Assembly: GCA_024345305.1 (NCBI GenBank)
Contig: BRON01000013.1
Location: 310,001-374,000, forward strand
DNA: 64,000 nucleotides
Source of the DNA: Mrakia gelida
Taxonomy: Eukaryota > Basidiomycota > Tremellomycetes > Cystofilobasidiales > Mrakiaceae
Direction: 5' to 3'
Both the position numbers and the translations under genes were made by a program. Below are positions 26,015 to 36,379 of the stretch, one piece after another (position 1 is the stretch's first letter; every line of letters begins with the position of its first letter). Below the pieces are notes generated by a model. It had not been told where the DNA came from, searched no databases, and saw only the letters and a list, made by a program, of their open reading frames with translations.

Positions 26015-27620
26015 TTAACCCCCCATCCCATCTCCACCCTTCTCCAACCTCGGAACCGGCACCCTCCTCCTTCCAAGCTTCCCTTTAACAATCTGCAACG
26101 GCGTCCTCCCCAACTCCCACTCCCCATTCCCACCATTCTGCCACCCCTTCCCTTCCTCCACCCCATCCACCCCTCCCACATCCTTGCTCTCCCCCATCCC
26201 ACCTCCCACCCTCGAAAGCGGTCCCTTCGAGTAGTCCTTGTTCCCATCCTCGTCCTCGGGCCAGGTCTCGACGAACCCTCCTCGACCTCCCTCGTGAGCA
26301 GGCTTCCGAGCCCAGAGGTGTCGGTCGGAGTAGGGGACTGGTTTTCGTGGAGTTTCGACGGCCATGGCGGGGAGGAGCTCTCCGGTTCGATGGACTCGTC
26401 CGGTGTAGGCGTGCGTGCCGTTGAGCTCGCCTTTGGGAGTGGTGTAGGATTGACGCATGGGTTCGTTCTTGAACTTCTCGGTGTCGCGTCGGATCATGCC
26501 TCCGTAGACGGGGGATTCGGATCGTAACAGCTCCTGAAAGCGCGAGAGACAGAGAAAGAGAAAGCGAGGTCAGCTGGGTGTCGAGAGAGAGGGAACGAAA
26601 GAAGAGGGAGGGGAAGTCGAACTGACCCTGTAAGCCTCAGCCTTCTCGATGAACTCAGCCCTCGCTTCGGGACCTCGGAATTTGAGGACTTGGTCGATCT
26701 TCTCTTTGAAGAAGTAGTTTTTGTAGTCGTTTAGGATCTTGTCGTACATGATGGGGAGTTCCATTCCGGTCGAACTGAAGAGGAAACGAGGGGAGGGAAG
26801 GACGAAAAAGGTCAGCTCGAGCTTCGACGTCTCTCCTCCTTCCTCCCTTCCTTTCCTCCTCCTTCAAAGCTCGGCGTTTCCCCAAATACCCCACGTCCTG
26901 CACGTCTATTCCACCCAGCAGCGATCCTCGCTGGCCAAGCCCACCTCCAAAGCGAGAGAGAGATGATCAAAACTCACAGCTCAGCCTCGAACACTCTCCT
27001 ACCCAGCTCCCTGGCGGTCAACTCGAACTTGAAGTCTCCTGGTGAATCTACGAGCTCCAAGATTGCACTGGGAGCTCCATCTTGCCTCCTGACTCCGTTG
27101 AGAATGACTCTGGTGTATCCTCCGTTCCTGTTCTGGTATCGATCCTTGAGCGTCGTGAACAGCTTGGGAAGGGTCACCTCGTGAGAGTAGAGGATACTTC
27201 GAGCTCGTGTAGCAGCCGTGGGAGTTCCCTTCTTGGCGAAAGCGATCAGCTGGTGAAAGGGAAAAAAAGAGAAGGAGAGCTTGGTGAGTTTGAAGCTTGT
27301 ACTTGGGCTGAGAGGGTCGAGAGCGAAGGAAGGGGAGGAAAGGAGAAGGGAGGGAGGGAGGGCGACGTACGTTGTCCATCAGAGGTTGCACGACTCTAGC
27401 TCGAGCAGGAGTAGTAGTGATTCGGCCGTGCTCGATGAGAGCGGTCATCATGTTTCTGCATCGATCAACGCCAAAGCAGGGAAAGGTCAGCGGAATGGAA
27501 ACAGAGAAGGAAGGAGGGAAGAGTGTAGGAGGGAGAAGGGCAGGGGGATTCCGTTTGCGAGACTGACCCTATGATCTGCTTTCGATGCTGGGGGCCAGTC
27601 CCTAGCTTTCCTAACACCAT
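26015..27620 (-). CDS. MRPL8: Mitochondrial large-subunit ribosomal protein bL17m
   Basis: Structural protein of the mitoribosomal large subunit. Exons: 27568-27620, 27371-27455, 26978-27249, 26627-26774, 26015-26533; 358 residues, phases close. The bL17 core is at the N-terminus without a long presequence: MVLGKLGTGPQHRKQII, ALIEHGRITTTPARAR, VTLPKLFTTLKDRYQNRNGG and the PSAILELVD end of the fold (about residue 110). A C-terminal extension of more than 200 residues follows, with a helix (YDKILNDYKNYFFKEKIDQV) and a Gly-rich tail. Such extensions are usual in fungal mitoribosomal proteins. Confidence 0.9.
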
Positions 27621-27690
27621 CTTGAAGGATCCGGGAAGAGAGGTTGAGAAGAGAAGAGTAAGGGAGGAGGGTTTGAGTGGTCGTTGAAAG
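27621..27690. promoter_or_regulatory. Very short divergent promoter
   Basis: Only 70 nt separate the start codons of bL17m (minus) and the RRM gene (plus), so transcription must be bidirectional or start inside a neighbour. Confidence 0.5.
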
Positions 27691-29194
27691 ATGGAAGGGA
27701 ATCGGAAGCTCGAGCTCGCAAAAGTGAGATTCGAACTCCGATCCTTCCTTCCGTCCTGAGATTCGAGTCGAGGAAGGTTAACACCGAACCACCAACAACT
27801 CGACCTTCAAGATCGACGTAGACTCGGCTTCAAGGTTGGTCGTATCGTCGCTTCGGATCGCCCGGAGAAGATCTCTGGACGCCAGAGAAACGCTGACCTT
27901 CATCTGCCCACCTTTGGCTCGTCTCCTGCTCTCGCAGCTCGTCTGCTGTCTGCCCTCGTTCGTGGACTTTTCCGTCTGACACCATTCACGAAATCTGATG
28001 CACCTCTCTGCTTGATCTCTTTCCAGGGGACCCGATCTTTCGAAAGGTCGACGAGATCCAAGCCGAGTGAGCTCAGCCCTCCGCTTTCTGACCTGTCCCT
28101 CTCGTCTCTTTCTTGGACTGAATACCTCACTCCTTGTTGCCAGATGCCACTCAATCCTACGAAGACATGGCCTTTCTCTTCCCGAACCAGCTACGGATCC
28201 CCTCCCGCCTACGGCACAGGTCGAACGGTCCATCCCTTCTTCCCTCGACACTCTCTTTCCGAAGCTCGCCCACCCACCTCCGCCTATTCGGGTCGGATCC
28301 TCCTCCGACGCACTCAAGACTCAGCTTCCTCCGGCTTTAAAAGCAGACGAGAAAGAGGTGGAGGAACGAGAGATCTCGGACGAGGAAGGAGGCCTCTTGA
28401 CGGCCGACGAGATTTCACAGGTCGGGGACGTTCCGTCAGTCCTCTTCATGTCTGAGGGGCTTTCCTCAAACGCTGCCTACGCTGACTCGCATCTATTGAT
28501 GTCGTCTCTAGCTACCAGCCTCAGGAGTACGGCCCTGCCTTACCAATCCCCATCGGCGACATCGATCTCTTCAAGCTTTACATCTCTGTAAGTTCCTCGG
28601 CCACGATGAGTCCTCACTGTCAACCAGCACTGATCGTTCCACTCGGATGTTACAGTCTCTACATCACTCGCCGACCAGGGAACAGCTCGAGGATCATTAC
28701 AGGCGTTTCGGTACCATCCTCGAGTGAGTCCGCTCAGCACTTCCGTTTTGTCTCTCTTTCTCCGCCAAGCGTACACGCTTACTTCTTCTTTATCTTTACT
28801 CAAACAGTGCTCGAGTACGATCCAGCAGCAGAATCAACACCTTCGGTTTCGTTACGTTCGCCGACTCAGCCGAAGGTGAGTGATGGAGTCGCGTCGACAT
28901 TCGTCGTCCCTGTCCCCTTCGCTTCCCTTCCACCTCTCCCGAGTTCGAAGACTGGTCACTGAAGCTCTACCTCCATCTCTTACCGTAGCTCAAATAGCTC
29001 TTCATCAAACCCATGGACGTCCCCTCGGAGGATCCGTCATCAACGTTACTGTAGTTACGCGAGGGCGATTCAAGCACCCTCTGCTCCTCTCGCCCCAGGG
29101 ACGTCGGCTTCTCGAACGAGCATCAACCCTCCGCCTTCAGCGTTCATACCTCAAGCTCGAGTCCCTATACACTTCCTATGACCCGGTGATGTGA
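27691..29194 (+). CDS. Single-RRM RNA-binding protein
   Basis: Exons: 27691-27723, 27812-27834, 27938-27957, 28027-28066, 28144-28434, 28512-28587, 28656-28723, 28808-28875, 28989-29194; 274 residues. The phase closes across all eight introns, including exons of 20 and 23 nt. The RRM is at about 150-225: RNP2 is LYISSL, then TREQLEDHYRRFGTI, RNP1 is NTFGFVTF, and it ends GRPLGGSVINV. The N-terminal half is acidic and Pro-rich with no known domain. The C-terminus after the RRM is less certain: a GTGATG donor at 29187 could join the chain to an exon near 29338 with a different ending. Confidence 0.75.
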
Positions 29195-30309
29195 CATCGC
29201 GGCGATATCAACGGATCTTGATCCTCGCGTTCCTTTCTTTCGCAATGACTCTTGCCCTCGCTTCGTCTTCGTCTATGCTGACCTCTTCGTCTCCATCTCC
29301 TTCTACTTAGTTACATCTCGAGGTGCGACTCCACTACTACCAACTCGCCGTAACACTTCCTCCTTGATCGCCTCATCGAGAGCAACGCCGAGGACGAGGT
29401 GAGTCGCGTCGTGATCATCTACTCCTCTCCCTCCCTCGTTCCTTCCTCTCCCTCTAGTCTCACTATTTTTCTCCTTTCCCTTTTACCTCCCTCCTGAGTC
29501 TCGTTTCCAGCGCGAATCGACGGGGCCGAGCCCAGCAGCTCCTCAAACAGCCGGACGGACGCGTCGAGCCCTCCCCCGCTCGACCTTCCCTCTTTGTCTT
29601 TCTTCTCTCCCTGCCCGACTAGGATCTAGAACGACCCTTCTTTCCTCCGAACCACATCATAGCCTATCTCATGTTTGCCCCATTATCGCGTTCTCTTGCC
29701 TCAGCTCATTCTCTCTTCAGCTCGTTCTCCCTCGTCTCCCCTCCTTCACCCCCTCCCTCTCTCTCTCTCTCTCTCCTCAACCACAGCAAAGGAGATCAAT
29801 CGCAAAAGATCAAAACAAACCCGCAAAGATCACCGGACCAAAGCAAAGAAAAGAGCAGTACAACGAAAGGACGAAAGCGAAACGAACGACGCGACGCGAC
29901 GCGACTGAGTCAAGAAAGCAAAGGAGCGACGATGAAAACGGAACGAAAAGCAAGAGATGAGGCCAAGATCGGTAGATGGGGTGTAAGATTAAGCGGTGGT
30001 ACAGAAGAGCGAGCGAGCGAAGGTGAGAGGATGGAGAGTGGGAAGCGAAAGCGAAGCAAAAGAAGACGAAGGCGGGGAGCGAGGCATAATTAGGGTGAAG
30101 TGGTAAGAGGCAGGGAGAGACAGGGAGCATAGTTACGAGATGTAGTTAGTGTGAGTCAGAATCTGAGATGAGGGGAAGTAATAACAAAGGCGGAAAGAAG
30201 AAAGCAAAAGAGAGAGACGCGACGCGTCGAGAATCAGAACCCAAAAACCGAGACGAGAGTCCACCGAAGCTTGAACCGAGCTGATTTTTGGGATCCGGAA
30301 GGAGGCCCG
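29195..30309. other. Gene-free convergent region with exon-like fragments
   Basis: 1.1 kb between two convergent genes. One stretch near 29337-29399 is flanked by a good acceptor (CTACTTAG) and donor (GTGAGTCGC), so it may be a 3' exon of the RRM gene. The rest is CT-rich on the left and purine-rich on the right, with a CT run near 29757-29775. No other gene supported. Confidence 0.4.
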
Positions 30310-31960
30310 CTAGTCAAACAACCCTCCCATATCAAACTCCTGCTCCTCCGTCCATGAGTTCTGGCGATGCGACGACGGAGAGGGAGGGAGGTGGGTTCGT
30401 CGAAGCATGGACGACCTGTTCGTTCGAAGCGCCCCAAACCGAGTCAGCGACCGAGACGGAGCGACGTTGTGGGAGAAAGTGGGAGCTATGGACACACAGC
30501 TCATCAACCTTCCCACCTTTTGTTCTCCCTCCGAGTCCCAACCCACTGACTTGATCCTCACTAGAGACGAGGACCATCTCCTCCTCCTCCTCGTCCTCCT
30601 CTTCGTCCCCCTCCGGCGCTTCTACGTCCCCTCCCTCCAAACCCAGACCCAGACCTTTCGTCTCGACCTCCAGCTCGTCCTCAACCAACTCGAAATCGCT
30701 CACAACCGAGCTCCCCTCACTGAACGTCAGACCTGGCGTCTCCGCTGGGAGCTGGTTCGGCGAGGGAAGCGGTGGTGGGACGACGAAGGAGAATTCGAAT
30801 GAGGAGGTCCCGAAGGAGGTAGAGACTGCTGTGTCCCAGGATGATCGCGGTGGTGGGGTGTGTGGGTGTTGGGAGGAAGAGGAGGAGAGTCGGATGGATT
30901 CGAGGAATCGATTCTCTCGTTCGATGACCGAGGCGTTGAGGGTTTGGAGAGATGAGGACGATGCTGGGTACCAGTTGTTGGCTGCTGAGGACGACGCCGA
31001 GGAGGAAGAGGAAGCCCAGGAGGATGGGGGCTGCTGCTGTTGTTGTTGTTGAGGAAATGGAGGGAGCTGAAGCTGAGGAGGAGTCGAGGAGGAGCGCCGC
31101 CGAGGGAGACGGACAGGGATCGTGCGTGGGGAGCTTTGAGGGTGTGCGGAGGACGAAGGACAGGTGTAGGATGCTGAAGGGAGGTGGTGGTACGAGGGAG
31201 CTGGAGAGGGTGAAGACTGGGTGGCCTGAGATCGAGGAAGTGATTGCGAGGAGGAAGAAAGATGAAGAAAGAAAGAGGGAGGGTCAGCTGGACGAGATCA
31301 CTTGCGTGAGGTTCGGAGAAGAGATGGAGGAGATGGAGATGAGGATTCGAGGAGCTGCTCCAGAAGCAGGTTCATGAGGTAAAGACTGAGCTGGAAAGAA
31401 GCTCCTGTGAGGGAAGGAAGGCAAGGTTCTCGAGGGAGGGAGGGAGGAGGGGGAGTGTGAGGTTCCGAGACCCTCGACGGTCTTGTCCTCGCTCTCGACT
31501 TCTTGCAGCTCCCTGCCTGCCAGAACCTTGAGCTGCTAGAACTCCTCGTCTTCACTAGACTCGAGGAACAGGAAAACCTTCTTCCCTAGCTCGTTCTCGA
31601 AGGAATCCTCGTTCTCTATCCCCTCGTCTGGAGTCGTTGTTCCTCCCTTGAGCTCCTCCTCCGCTCAGCTCCGTCCTCCTCCTTCCCTCTCCTCTTACCC
31701 TGTCAAACCTTCCCTCTTCGAACTGGAACTCACTCTTTGTATCCCATAGTCGCCCTTGACCCTCTTTCTCCCTCTTGACGTCGACGTTTCTACTCTCTGG
31801 GTCCTTCCTCTGGTTGAGGACGAGGTTGAGGAGGAGCATGTGGAATCCGAATCTCCTCCTCCTCGAGTTCGATTCCGCCGTGAGCTCGTCGAGCTCGTTG
31901 CTGAAGCTGATGGTGTAGGTCGATGCATTTTCCGAGGGAGGTGATGTGGATGAGGAAGTG
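30310..31960 (-). CDS. Acidic Ser-rich protein of unknown function with an in-frame TAG; 5' end unresolved
   Basis: Exons, high to low: first exon down to 31734 (frame open from about 31960; first in-frame Met at 31839), 31472-31627, 31302-31390, 30551-31225, 30310-30360. Phases close throughout. The start codon is not found; the frame upstream has no ATG before a stop. The exon 31472-31627 reads ESSEDEEF, then TAG at 31536-31538, then QLKVLAGRELQEVE in the same frame. Later exons stay in phase to the stop at 30310 and end TEEQEFDMGGLFD. A 42-nt intron (GTTTTC...TTCTAG) would remove the stop in phase but lacks a branch site. The protein has a helical N-terminal part (FGFHMLLLNLVLNQRK), poly-Gln and Ser runs and a long Glu tract. 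Not recognised. Confidence 0.5.
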
Positions 31961-32295
31961 GTGGTTGGGGGAAGAAGAGGGAGAGCGAGGAGGAAGTGGA
32001 CATGGTTTGGACAAGGGGAAGGACGGTCGCGGTCAAAGGGAGAGACAGCCTCAGCAGGGGGAGGAGGCAGAGTCGGACGTCATTGAAATCCTGGGTGAAA
32101 AACACGAGAAAAAAGTCAACTCCGCTCTCCGAAGAGAAAAGGTTTTCCATCTTTCTCTCTCTCCCTCGACTCTGATTATATATATTTCGGCAGGCGCCAC
32201 CCCAGAAATCATCCCCGGAGCCGCCCGCGCGCCCAGCTTAATGTTCGAGCTCTACATTTCTTGCCCCCGCTTTCCTGTCCTCCTGTTCAACCTCG
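31961..32295. promoter_or_regulatory. Divergent intergenic region
   Basis: Lies between the unresolved 5' end of the minus-strand gene and the glycosyltransferase-like gene at 32296. Contains an intron-like end (TTGAC...CACCCAG, minus strand, near 32088) that may belong to the 5' UTR of the minus-strand gene. Confidence 0.4.
32175..32187. promoter_or_regulatory. TATA-like element
   Basis: attatatatattt, one of very few AT-rich runs in the window, about 110 nt upstream of the ATG at 32296 and usable in either direction. Confidence 0.4.
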
Positions 32296-33889
32296 ATGGT
32301 CTCCTTCCCTCCTCTCCTCCTTCGACCCTCACGTCGCTGGCTGCTCCTCTTCTCTCTCGTCCTCCTCCTCCTCTACCTCCTCACCAGCTCGTTCCATCCC
32401 ATCGAATCCGACGTGATCGTCTCCGTCTCCTCCTCTCTCGCTCGCCTCGACCTCGAGCTTCCCCTCACCCTCCGAAGCATCCTCGACCAGACGGTTCTTC
32501 CCAAGGAGATCCGAGTTTATCTACCCTTAGAGGAAGAGGAGGAGATCAAGACGAAGCTGAGGAACCGAGGGGAGAGCTGGTACAGAGAGGAGTGGGGACG
32601 AGTGAAGCTCGAGTTCGTGCAAGATCAAGGGCTAGGGTGAGTCACGGTCTTTTTAGCAACCTCTCCTCCCTCCCTTCTTCGCTCAAATTTTCATCATCGT
32701 CAACGGCTTCCCTGAACTCACCCTGTCCACCTCACCAGAACCAAATTCCTCCCCCTCCTCACCACCCTCTTCCTCCTCCTCCTCCTCCCCCTCCACTCTC
32801 TCCTACCTAACCCAACCTCTCCTCATCCTCGACGACGACCACCTCTACTCCCCTCACCTGATCTCAACCCTTCTCCTCGCTCGTCAATCCAGCCGATACC
32901 CACCCAACGCCGTGCTCGGCCTGCGAGGATGGAGGATTCGGCAGGATCTCAAATGGGGGGTCTCAGGAGCGAAGGAGTATCAGAGGCATGTTGTTGAGGG
33001 GTGGAGGTTGAGGGAAGGGGAAGGGTATAGGGTGGGAGTGCTGACTGCTAATGAGGTGAGTGGAGCTCGAGAAAATGAAACGCGACGCGACGCGTCGACG
33101 TCGTTTTTTGTGGTTTGAGCTCATCACCCACCCTTCCTTGTTTTCCTTCCCTCCCTTTTCTTCCCCGCCCTATCCCCGTCTCTCGACGTATGGATGGGAT
33201 GAGAATGCAGGGCTACCTCCTAACCCCCTCAAACTTCCTCCCACCACAATACCTCCTCCCTGCCTCACTCAACTCCCCAAACCCATCGTTCCTCCCCTCC
33301 CTCGCTCCCATCCTCAACTACACTGATGCTCCCCAAGCAGCGAAGTTCGTGGATGATATTTGGTGCGTCCAGACCCCAGCACAGCTCAGCCTAAGAGCCC
33401 TCGCGCGCATGAACTGACGTTTTGTTTCGTTTCATTTCGCGTCGCGTTTGTGCTTTGGCGTTTGGTAGGATGTCTCACCACCTCTCCGCTCTCCACCACC
33501 CGCGCTACATCATCCCCTTCCCCCACACCCCCTCCCTGGACATCACCGGCTCCCACCACACCCTTGAATCTCATCTCGCGCACTCGTCCCTCTCGCGAGG
33601 GGAGGCGAACGACGAGGTCTTGCTCTGGGGTGCTCGGATGTGGCGGGAGGAGGTTGCTGGGTGGGCGGACGACGAAGAACGAGTAGGAGGAGCGGAGAAG
33701 GGGGGTGGGCAGCTGGATTGGTTCGTGATGGAGGAGGATGGAGGAGGAAAGGGAGAGGGGGTCGAAGGGGAGCCGAGATGGATTGGAGGAGGGAGGTGGG
33801 TTTGGAGGAGGGTTGGGAAGTGGGTGAGGGGGTGGAGGGGGAGGGTTGGGTGTTTGGTGAGGAGGGGGAGGTGGATTGGGTGGAGTTGA
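32296..33889 (+). CDS. Type II membrane glycosyltransferase-like protein, apparent frameshift
   Basis: Exons: 32296-32636, 32739-33055, 33211-33362, 33469-33889. Residues about 14-33 form a single transmembrane anchor (WLLLFSLVLLLLYLL) behind a short basic cytosolic tail. The lumenal part starts like a GT-A glycosyltransferase (VIVSVSSSLARLDLELPLTL, a likely nucleotide-binding strand). The presumed metal-binding DDD is in LLILDDDHLYSP, and KFVDDIWMSHHLS resembles the acceptor region of such enzymes. The second exon begins in one frame (TKFLPLLTTL, as expected next to a GxxxK motif) and continues after a TCC repeat at about 32769-32795 in another frame. No GT dinucleotide is available there for an intron. 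The exon length is one base out of phase. Either the gene is broken, or the repeat was miscalled. Confidence 0.65.
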
Positions 33890-34209
33890 TGAAGCTGATG
33901 CGATGCTGGTCATCTGTTTGGAAGGTACGGACGCGTCGTCTCTTCTCCTCGTTCAGTTCCTTCGCGCGTCTCCATAGCGAGAGCGACTTCCATCAGACGT
34001 CCACAAAGCAGTCGAACAGAGGTGAGGCAGACTCGCCTGCCTCTCTCTCTCTCGCAACCCATCCTTCTCGTCCTCCTGCTTCCCTCTCTCCTCCGCTTGT
34101 CGTAAAAAAAAAGCGTCCATGACCATTACTCCTCCTCTCACCCACCCTCCAACACCTCTCGGGCGACGGTTGCATACCCTTCGGTGTTCCCTTTCAGATC
34201 GAGGAGAAT
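33890..34209. other. Convergent intergenic region
   Basis: 320 nt between the glycosyltransferase-like gene and LSM1, which converge. No gene seen. Confidence 0.4.
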
Positions 34210-35299
34210 CTAGTACGCGTCCCCCTCAGCGTTGTCCGTCGAGAACCCTCTCGAGTGAAGGACCTTCGTCTTGAGTTCGTCCACGCGCGTTTTGATTTCC
34301 TGCTCGACCGAAGCGAAGGGTTGATTCGAGGGGTGCGAGGATGTGGGTGGGTGGAGTGAGTGAGGTGGTGGAGGTGAGGACGAGAGAGGGACGGGTCGAG
34401 GTGAGACGCGAAAGGAAGGGAAGGAGACGAGAGCGAGGAGGAAGGACGGTCAGCTTGAGCCAGAGAAAGAGAGGAAACGAGAACTCGAGAGCGTGGACGG
34501 AAGAAAGGGAGGTGCGAGACGTACCTGATCCTTCTTCTGCATAGCCAGCACCTGAGGTATAGGAGCTGGGATCAGAGGAATTGGAGGCTCATCTTCGACG
34601 TCGAGGTCCTGTTTGATTCGAGCATTCGTGCGAGGGAAGGCGGATGTCAGCTCAGACTACTTCCACCTCCCGAGCACAAGCAGGCGGCACTGGCTCCAGT
34701 TCCAGGGCAGCCCAACTCAAGCGAGCGCGCCGAAGCAGAAGGAGGACGAGAAGACAGGGAGGGAAGGAACGAAGGCTGAACTCACGATCTCTCCCATCAG
34801 AACGACGTTCTCTCCCCTGACCAAGAACACTCCCCTAGGGATATCCGCAAACGTGAAGCTTGGAGGATGGTGCACTCGCTCGTAGGAGCCTGAGAGGACG
34901 AGGTTGGCTGTTGACGACCGAGGCCATAACGAGAAGGGAAGGGAAGGGAAGGAGGCGAAGGTCAGCTCGACGTTTCTTCTGAACGAGTGCCTCGCTCCTC
35001 TATTCCTGAGCTTGCCAGCCCCAAGAGTGGGTTCGATGGATAGCCCGGAGGTAGAGGAATACGATGAGGGGTAGGAAAGAACCTACCGAACTGATCGTAA
35101 GATCTAAGGACGCCGATGAGCTTCCGACCGTCTCGAAGGAGGACGAGCATCTTCTCTGAGAGGTTCGTTGGGTTGTAGCAGAAGCGAGGGACCGTCAGGT
35201 TTAAGCGAACGAGCTAGAAGGGGAAGGGAGGGGAGTGGACTGACTATCGACACAGTCTACGAGCGAACCCGAAGTGGTGAAGGGGATTAGGGAGTCCAT
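34210..35299 (-). CDS. LSM1: LSM1, Sm-like decapping activator
   Basis: Role: subunit of the cytoplasmic Lsm1-7 ring that binds oligoadenylated mRNA 3' ends and promotes decapping with Pat1. Exons: 35245-35299, 35087-35155, 34786-34907, 34525-34608, 34210-34302; 140 residues, phases close. Seen: LVDCVDKKMLVLLRDGRKLIG (Sm1 start), GVLRSYDQFANLVL, FADIPRGVFLVRGENVVLMG (Sm2 with the family RGEN), and a C-terminal helix ending EGDAY as in LSM1 proteins. The last acceptor could be GAG at 34303 or CAG three bases later, which changes one Gln. Confidence 0.95.
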
Positions 35300-35569
35300 G
35301 AGGGAAAGAGGGGAGGAGGGAGGTTGAGGAGTTGAGGTGAACGAGAGGAGGAAGAGACGCCTGGTCCTGCTTGGTATTGAGCTTGAACGAGAAGTGAAGG
35401 TTTCGAGAACGTGAATTCGAGTACAAGGTAGACGAGGGGCGGGAAGGAAGGAGGGAGGGCGGGTTTTGTAGAAGCTGGTCGTTGAAGTGATCTCAACCTC
35501 CTTCTCTCGTTCTCAAAGACGATTTCTCTCGCTCGAGCTCATCCTCCCTTCGCTCTTCTTTCCCTGTCC

Positions 35570-36052
35570 CTAGCTCATCTTCCAAACCTCCCACCGCACT
35601 CGAATTCTCACAGCAACGTAGCTCTCACTCTCACGATTCCGAATATCAACTTCAAAGGGTACAACGAGCCATGAATAGGGTCGAAAAGAGAGAAGGGAGA
35701 AGAGGGAGGGGGACAGTGTAGAGCTAAGATTTTGAGAACCCTCCAGTGAAGTACAAGCTGGAAACTCCTCACCCAATCTGCTCTTGCAACAACATTCGTC
35801 TCCTTCCGAACTTACGGCCGGCAACTGCAATAGAAGCTCGTCATCCCGTAGGATGAGTGCGACTTTTGAGACGGTGCTTTCTGTGAGGGGAGGAAGAAGA
35901 GAAGAAGGGAAGGGGAGGGAGGAGAGCTCGGTCAGTTCTGGTCGGACGCGCGAGAGGAGAGCTGGAGGGCGGAGCTTGGGAGAAGAGCTAGGCGAGAGAA
36001 GGAAGAAGGGCTCACTATGTCGGAAGTGAATCTTCTTTCGAAGATGCGTTGT
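35570..36052 (-). CDS. Unidentified small gene, 5' end missing
   Basis: Two exons are consistent: 36016-36052 and 35570-35880, joined in phase by GTGAGC...CACAG. They give THLRKKIHFRH, KVALILRDDELLLQLPAV and a C-terminal segment with beta-like alternation (SWLVVPFEVDIRN, SYVAVRIRVRWEVWKMS). No ATG can be joined to the first exon: the only upstream ATGs (near 36145) have no phase-compatible donor. Could be a gene with a non-obvious first exon or a remnant. Confidence 0.4.
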   Translation of the reverse strand, partial: TTHLRKKIHFRHSEPFFLLSPSSSPKLRPPALLSRVRPELTELSSLPFPSSLLPPLTESTVSKVALILRDDELLLQLPAVSSEGDECCCKSRLGEEFPACTSLEGSQNLSSTLSPSLFSLLSFRPYSWLVVPFEVDIRNRESESYVAVRIRVRWEVWKMS

Positions 36053-36379
36053 CTGAGCAGAAAAGCGAATTCAGTCCCCTTAAGAGGGGGAAAGAGGCGG
36101 AGGCAGAATTCGATCCCCTCGTGTTCTGAAGGCCGTGCGAAACGTCCTCTCCATCATCGACTCTCGTATGCAAAGTGTACAGATTCTTCCAGGAAGTGAT
36201 AACTCTCTATCTGAACTCTTGTTCCCCCTTTGTCCGGAGAGCAAATTTAATGTTTAATCGGTCGAGCGACCTCGTCGAAGAAGGGACCCGCGCCCTGGAG
36301 AGAATTTCGAGCTCAACTCAGTTGACCTTCAACTCTTTCCCTCCCCTCCCTCCCCCTCCCCTCCCCCCCTTCAAAAGAG
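36053..36379. other. Divergent intergenic region, POL5 promoter
   Basis: 327 nt upstream of POL5. The last 50 nt before its ATG are almost pure C/T. Nothing coding seen. Confidence 0.4.

Noticed and set aside
27720..27811. tRNA-like sequence on the minus strand (B-box-like GAGTTCGAAT and a pairing CCTTCC/GGAAGG stem)
   Set aside because: No acceptor stem pairs at the right distance and the T-stem has only three pairs. The stretch fits as the first intron of the RRM gene.
29671..30093. 140-residue plus-strand ORF, Arg/Lys-rich
   Set aside because: Begins in a CT repeat, continues in biased low-complexity sequence, and has no splice-consistent context.
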